The position numbers and the translations under genes are program-made. Of a stretch of DNA of 5,796 nt, positions 5,301 to 5,796 are shown one piece after another. Numbering within the stretch: the first letter of the stretch is position 1; the number at the start of each line of letters is the position of its first letter. This DNA is from an uncultured Clostridia bacterium (lineage in GTDB: Bacteria > Bacillota > Clostridia > Oscillospirales > Oscillospiraceae), in NCBI GenBank assembly GCA_937894515.1, contig CALCRH010000168.1:1-5796 (forward strand). Direction: 5' to 3'. The notes beneath the pieces are model-generated. The model was not told the origin of the DNA and ran no database searches. It saw only the letters and a list, made by a program, of their open reading frames with translations.

Positions 5301-5796
5301 AGTACGTTATTGAAAGAAACGGTCGCGGTCTGTCCTGCGAGAACAGTCACACGATGCGTTTCCTGCGGAACATACTTGTCGTAGGTCTGCTCGGTAACGG
5401 TGTAGGTTCCGGGCATAAGATTGTCGATCTGGATTTCGCCCTTGCTGTTGGTAGTAACGGTCTGATTTACTCCGTCACCGACAACAGTGAACTTGATACC
5501 ATCAACCTTGCCGTCTTCGGAAGTCTTGATGATCTTGGCGCTGCCATAGCTGACCTTCAGCTTGATAAACGCCTTCACAGGGTCGGAAACAGATGCCGTA
5601 TAGGTTACGGTGTCCTGAATACCGCCATTCGGACCGTACTTATTATCCGTCCAGACAAGGACACCACAGCGAGCCACGCTTCTGCTTGCCGTAATAGTAA
5701 CATCGCCAGTCGGAGCATTATCGGTAGTGATAGTCAGCTTATTTCCGGAAACAGAGAAATTGAAGCCGGTTGCACTGGCAGAAAAAGTGAACTTAG
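2351..5796 (-). CDS. Large cell-wall-anchored surface protein with ten CnaB/SpaA domains, 5' end outside the window
   Basis: Partial gene: the frame stays open to the right edge (first full codon 5794), giving 1147 visible residues. The GTG at 5677 is an internal Val codon, counted as residue 1 below. Residues 1-45 are a beta-rich linker; then ten CnaB/SpaA-type domains lie at about 46-128, 129-219, 220-321, 322-424, 425-537, 538-660, 661-782, 783-872, 873-970 and 971-1059. Most carry the Lys/Glu/Asn triad that forms an intramolecular isopeptide bond in this fold. The C-terminus has VPKTG (1066-1070), a membrane span (about 1076-1097) and RKKKEVGKHER, so a sortase should attach it to peptidoglycan. 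It matches what I recall as SpaA isopeptide-forming pilin-related or thioester surface proteins of Clostridia ICEs; signal peptide and any thioester domain would lie upstream. Likely role: extended adhesin or stalk. The class is secure, the ligand unknown. Confidence 0.93.
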   Translation of the reverse strand, partial: KFTFSASATGFNFSVSGNKLTITTDNAPTGDVTITASRSVARCGVLVWTDNKYGPNGGIQDTVTYTASVSDPVKAFIKLKVSYGSAKIIKTSEDGKVDGIKFTVVGDGVNQTVTTNSKGEIQIDNLMPGTYTVTEQTYDKYVPQETHRVTVLAGQTATVSFNNVLRRGDLTVTKTSEDGLVEGVKFHLYGTSVSGLAVDEFAVTNSKGVATFKDVLIGSGYTLEEVDTAIRYVVPASQSAAVEWNSVTNKSFSNILKKFNVTVTKSDKEAGTAQGDASLAGATYGIYKGDQLVDTYVTDKNGQFTTSYYVCGDDWSIKEIEPSEGYLLDNASYHVGAEAKLYTVERNSAPAIDVTEQVQKGNIAIIKHTDDGETKIETPEEGAVFAIYLKSSGSFDAAKETERDYLTCDENGFAQSKDMPYGVYTVHQVSGWEGRELMPDFDVFIAKDGETYRYLINNANFESFIKVIKVDAESGKTIPYAGAGFQIYRPDGTKVEMTFTYPEVTTIDTFYTNDAGMLITPEKLEFGKGYSLVEVSAPYGYVLSSDPVKFDVTEDNSSEDSGVKVVEVKLGNYAQKGIIKISKSGEVFATVTEADGMYQPVYEVQGLAGATYEIKAAEDVYTLDGTLRYSAGEVVDTVTTGEDGVAESKPLYLGKYEIYETEAPFGMVINTEVHSAELVYAGQEIEITETAASFCNDRQKVQISLTKVMEQNKQFGIGMNDEMSAVTFGLYAGEELTAKDGKVIPADGLVEIISVDENGKAKAKSDLPFGNYYLKEISTDQHYILTDEKFSVSFVYAGQTVDIVDIKANDGKSISNELIYGEVHGMKKDENGKALGGATIGLFYTDGKEPVLTTVSAENGSFFFKDIPFGEYIVREIEAPEGFVMDETPYAVNIDKDGAVVEIEITNKLIRGNVQLTKVDANYPDHHLSGAEFEVYQNGELVGKMEELADGVYEMDNLPYGEYTVKETKAPEGFYLDEGTYAFSIKENGKTVIVENEAGKGFINKAQVGNIRIEKTSEDGVLKGFTFRVEGSDITGNAFSKDFVTDENGQIHIEGLRIGNYVISEVGNKANEKYVLPENVTVTVHEGKTVVAKFYNELKPVIPDVPKTGDTTNMPLWAALAGISLLGAGVAAFFTFRKKKEVGKHER
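2354..2482 (-). other. Sortase sorting signal (VPKTG, membrane span, basic tail)
   Basis: The C-terminal 43 residues of the surface protein. VPKTG is an LPXTG variant with Val in the first position, followed by Asp. A hydrophobic stretch beginning PLWAALAGISLLGAG follows, then the charged tail RKKKEVGKHER. A class A-like or element-encoded sortase would be expected to cut between Thr and Gly. No sortase gene is present in the window. Confidence 0.9.
2371..2377 (-). promoter_or_regulatory. Ribosome binding site of the membrane microprotein
   Basis: AAGGAGG on the minus strand, 9 bases before ATG 2361. It lies within the coding sequence of the upstream surface protein, so it is retained in the tail codons. 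This site is the main support for the small ORF. Confidence 0.75.
2501..5542 (-). repeat. Array of ten tandem CnaB/SpaA isopeptide-type protein domains
   Basis: Diverged protein-level repeats of about 84 to 124 residues within the surface protein. Each opens with a strand such as VTKTSEDG, has a YTVxE-like strand near its end, and closes with an xFxN-like strand. Numbering from the codon at 5677, the putative Lys/Glu/Asn sets are 51/96/124, 135/186/215, 226/280/E317, 328/Q389/419, 430/495/533, 544/621/657, 668/737/777, 788/837/868, 879/928/965 and 976/1026/1057. The first, second and tenth domains share the KTSEDG opening. Domains 8 and 9 share APEGF followed by a DE pair. Assignments are by eye from motif spacing. 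Confidence 0.85.

Noticed and set aside
5675..5677. GTG 5677 as the start of the surface protein
   Set aside because: No ribosome site, no signal peptide, and the frame continues upstream with compatible sequence.
2354..5796. DNA-level tandem repeats or a CRISPR-like array in the surface gene
   Set aside because: The repetition is at the protein-domain level; DNA copies are strongly diverged with varying lengths and no spacer structure.

Overview
The window looks like accessory-region DNA of a Gram-positive gut Clostridia genome (Lachnospiraceae or Oscillospiraceae type), most plausibly inside an integrative conjugative element (ICE) of the Tn1549/CTn type. This rests on strong AAGGAGG ribosome sites, a cell-wall-anchored multi-domain CnaB/SpaA surface protein, and a chain of small uncharacterised proteins that I recall from such elements. 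No relaxase, integrase, sortase or secretion gene lies in the window, so the ICE assignment is inference. All credible genes are on the minus strand and are read right to left.

Right part (5796 to 2351): the 3' part of a very large surface protein, open at the right edge. It shows ten consecutive CnaB/SpaA-type domains, then a VPKTG sorting signal, a membrane segment and a basic tail. A 29-residue single-span membrane microprotein (2361 to 2272) starts inside the last codons of the surface gene and has its own perfect ribosome site.

Middle (2271 to 2217): a short spacer with a perfect 10-bp GC-rich hairpin, then the ribosome site of the next gene.

Left part (2216 to 1): a tightly coupled run of soluble proteins of unknown function: 206 aa, 312 aa, a 62-aa zinc-ribbon microprotein, 180 aa, and the first codons of another gene cut by the left edge. 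Three of the boundaries (1596-1615, 661-680, 31-50) are near-identical 20-base cassettes. In each, the upstream protein ends in RG(E/D)AR, the same bases form the next gene's ribosome site, and stop and start overlap as ATGA. The zinc-ribbon ORF also overlaps its downstream neighbour out of frame by 98 bases and encodes that gene's ribosome site.

How the parts work together: the surface protein is probably a rigid wall-anchored stalk or adhesin that could help cell contact during conjugation or gut colonisation. The coupled small proteins are probably element-borne helper or host-interaction factors (for example anti-defence or regulatory) made from one mRNA. Their functions cannot be read from the sequence. 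The two most notable points are the repeated junction cassette and the residue pattern in the CnaB array: every domain's acceptor position lies exactly 11 residues before the next domain's lysine, and two adjacent domains each lack one member of the isopeptide triad.
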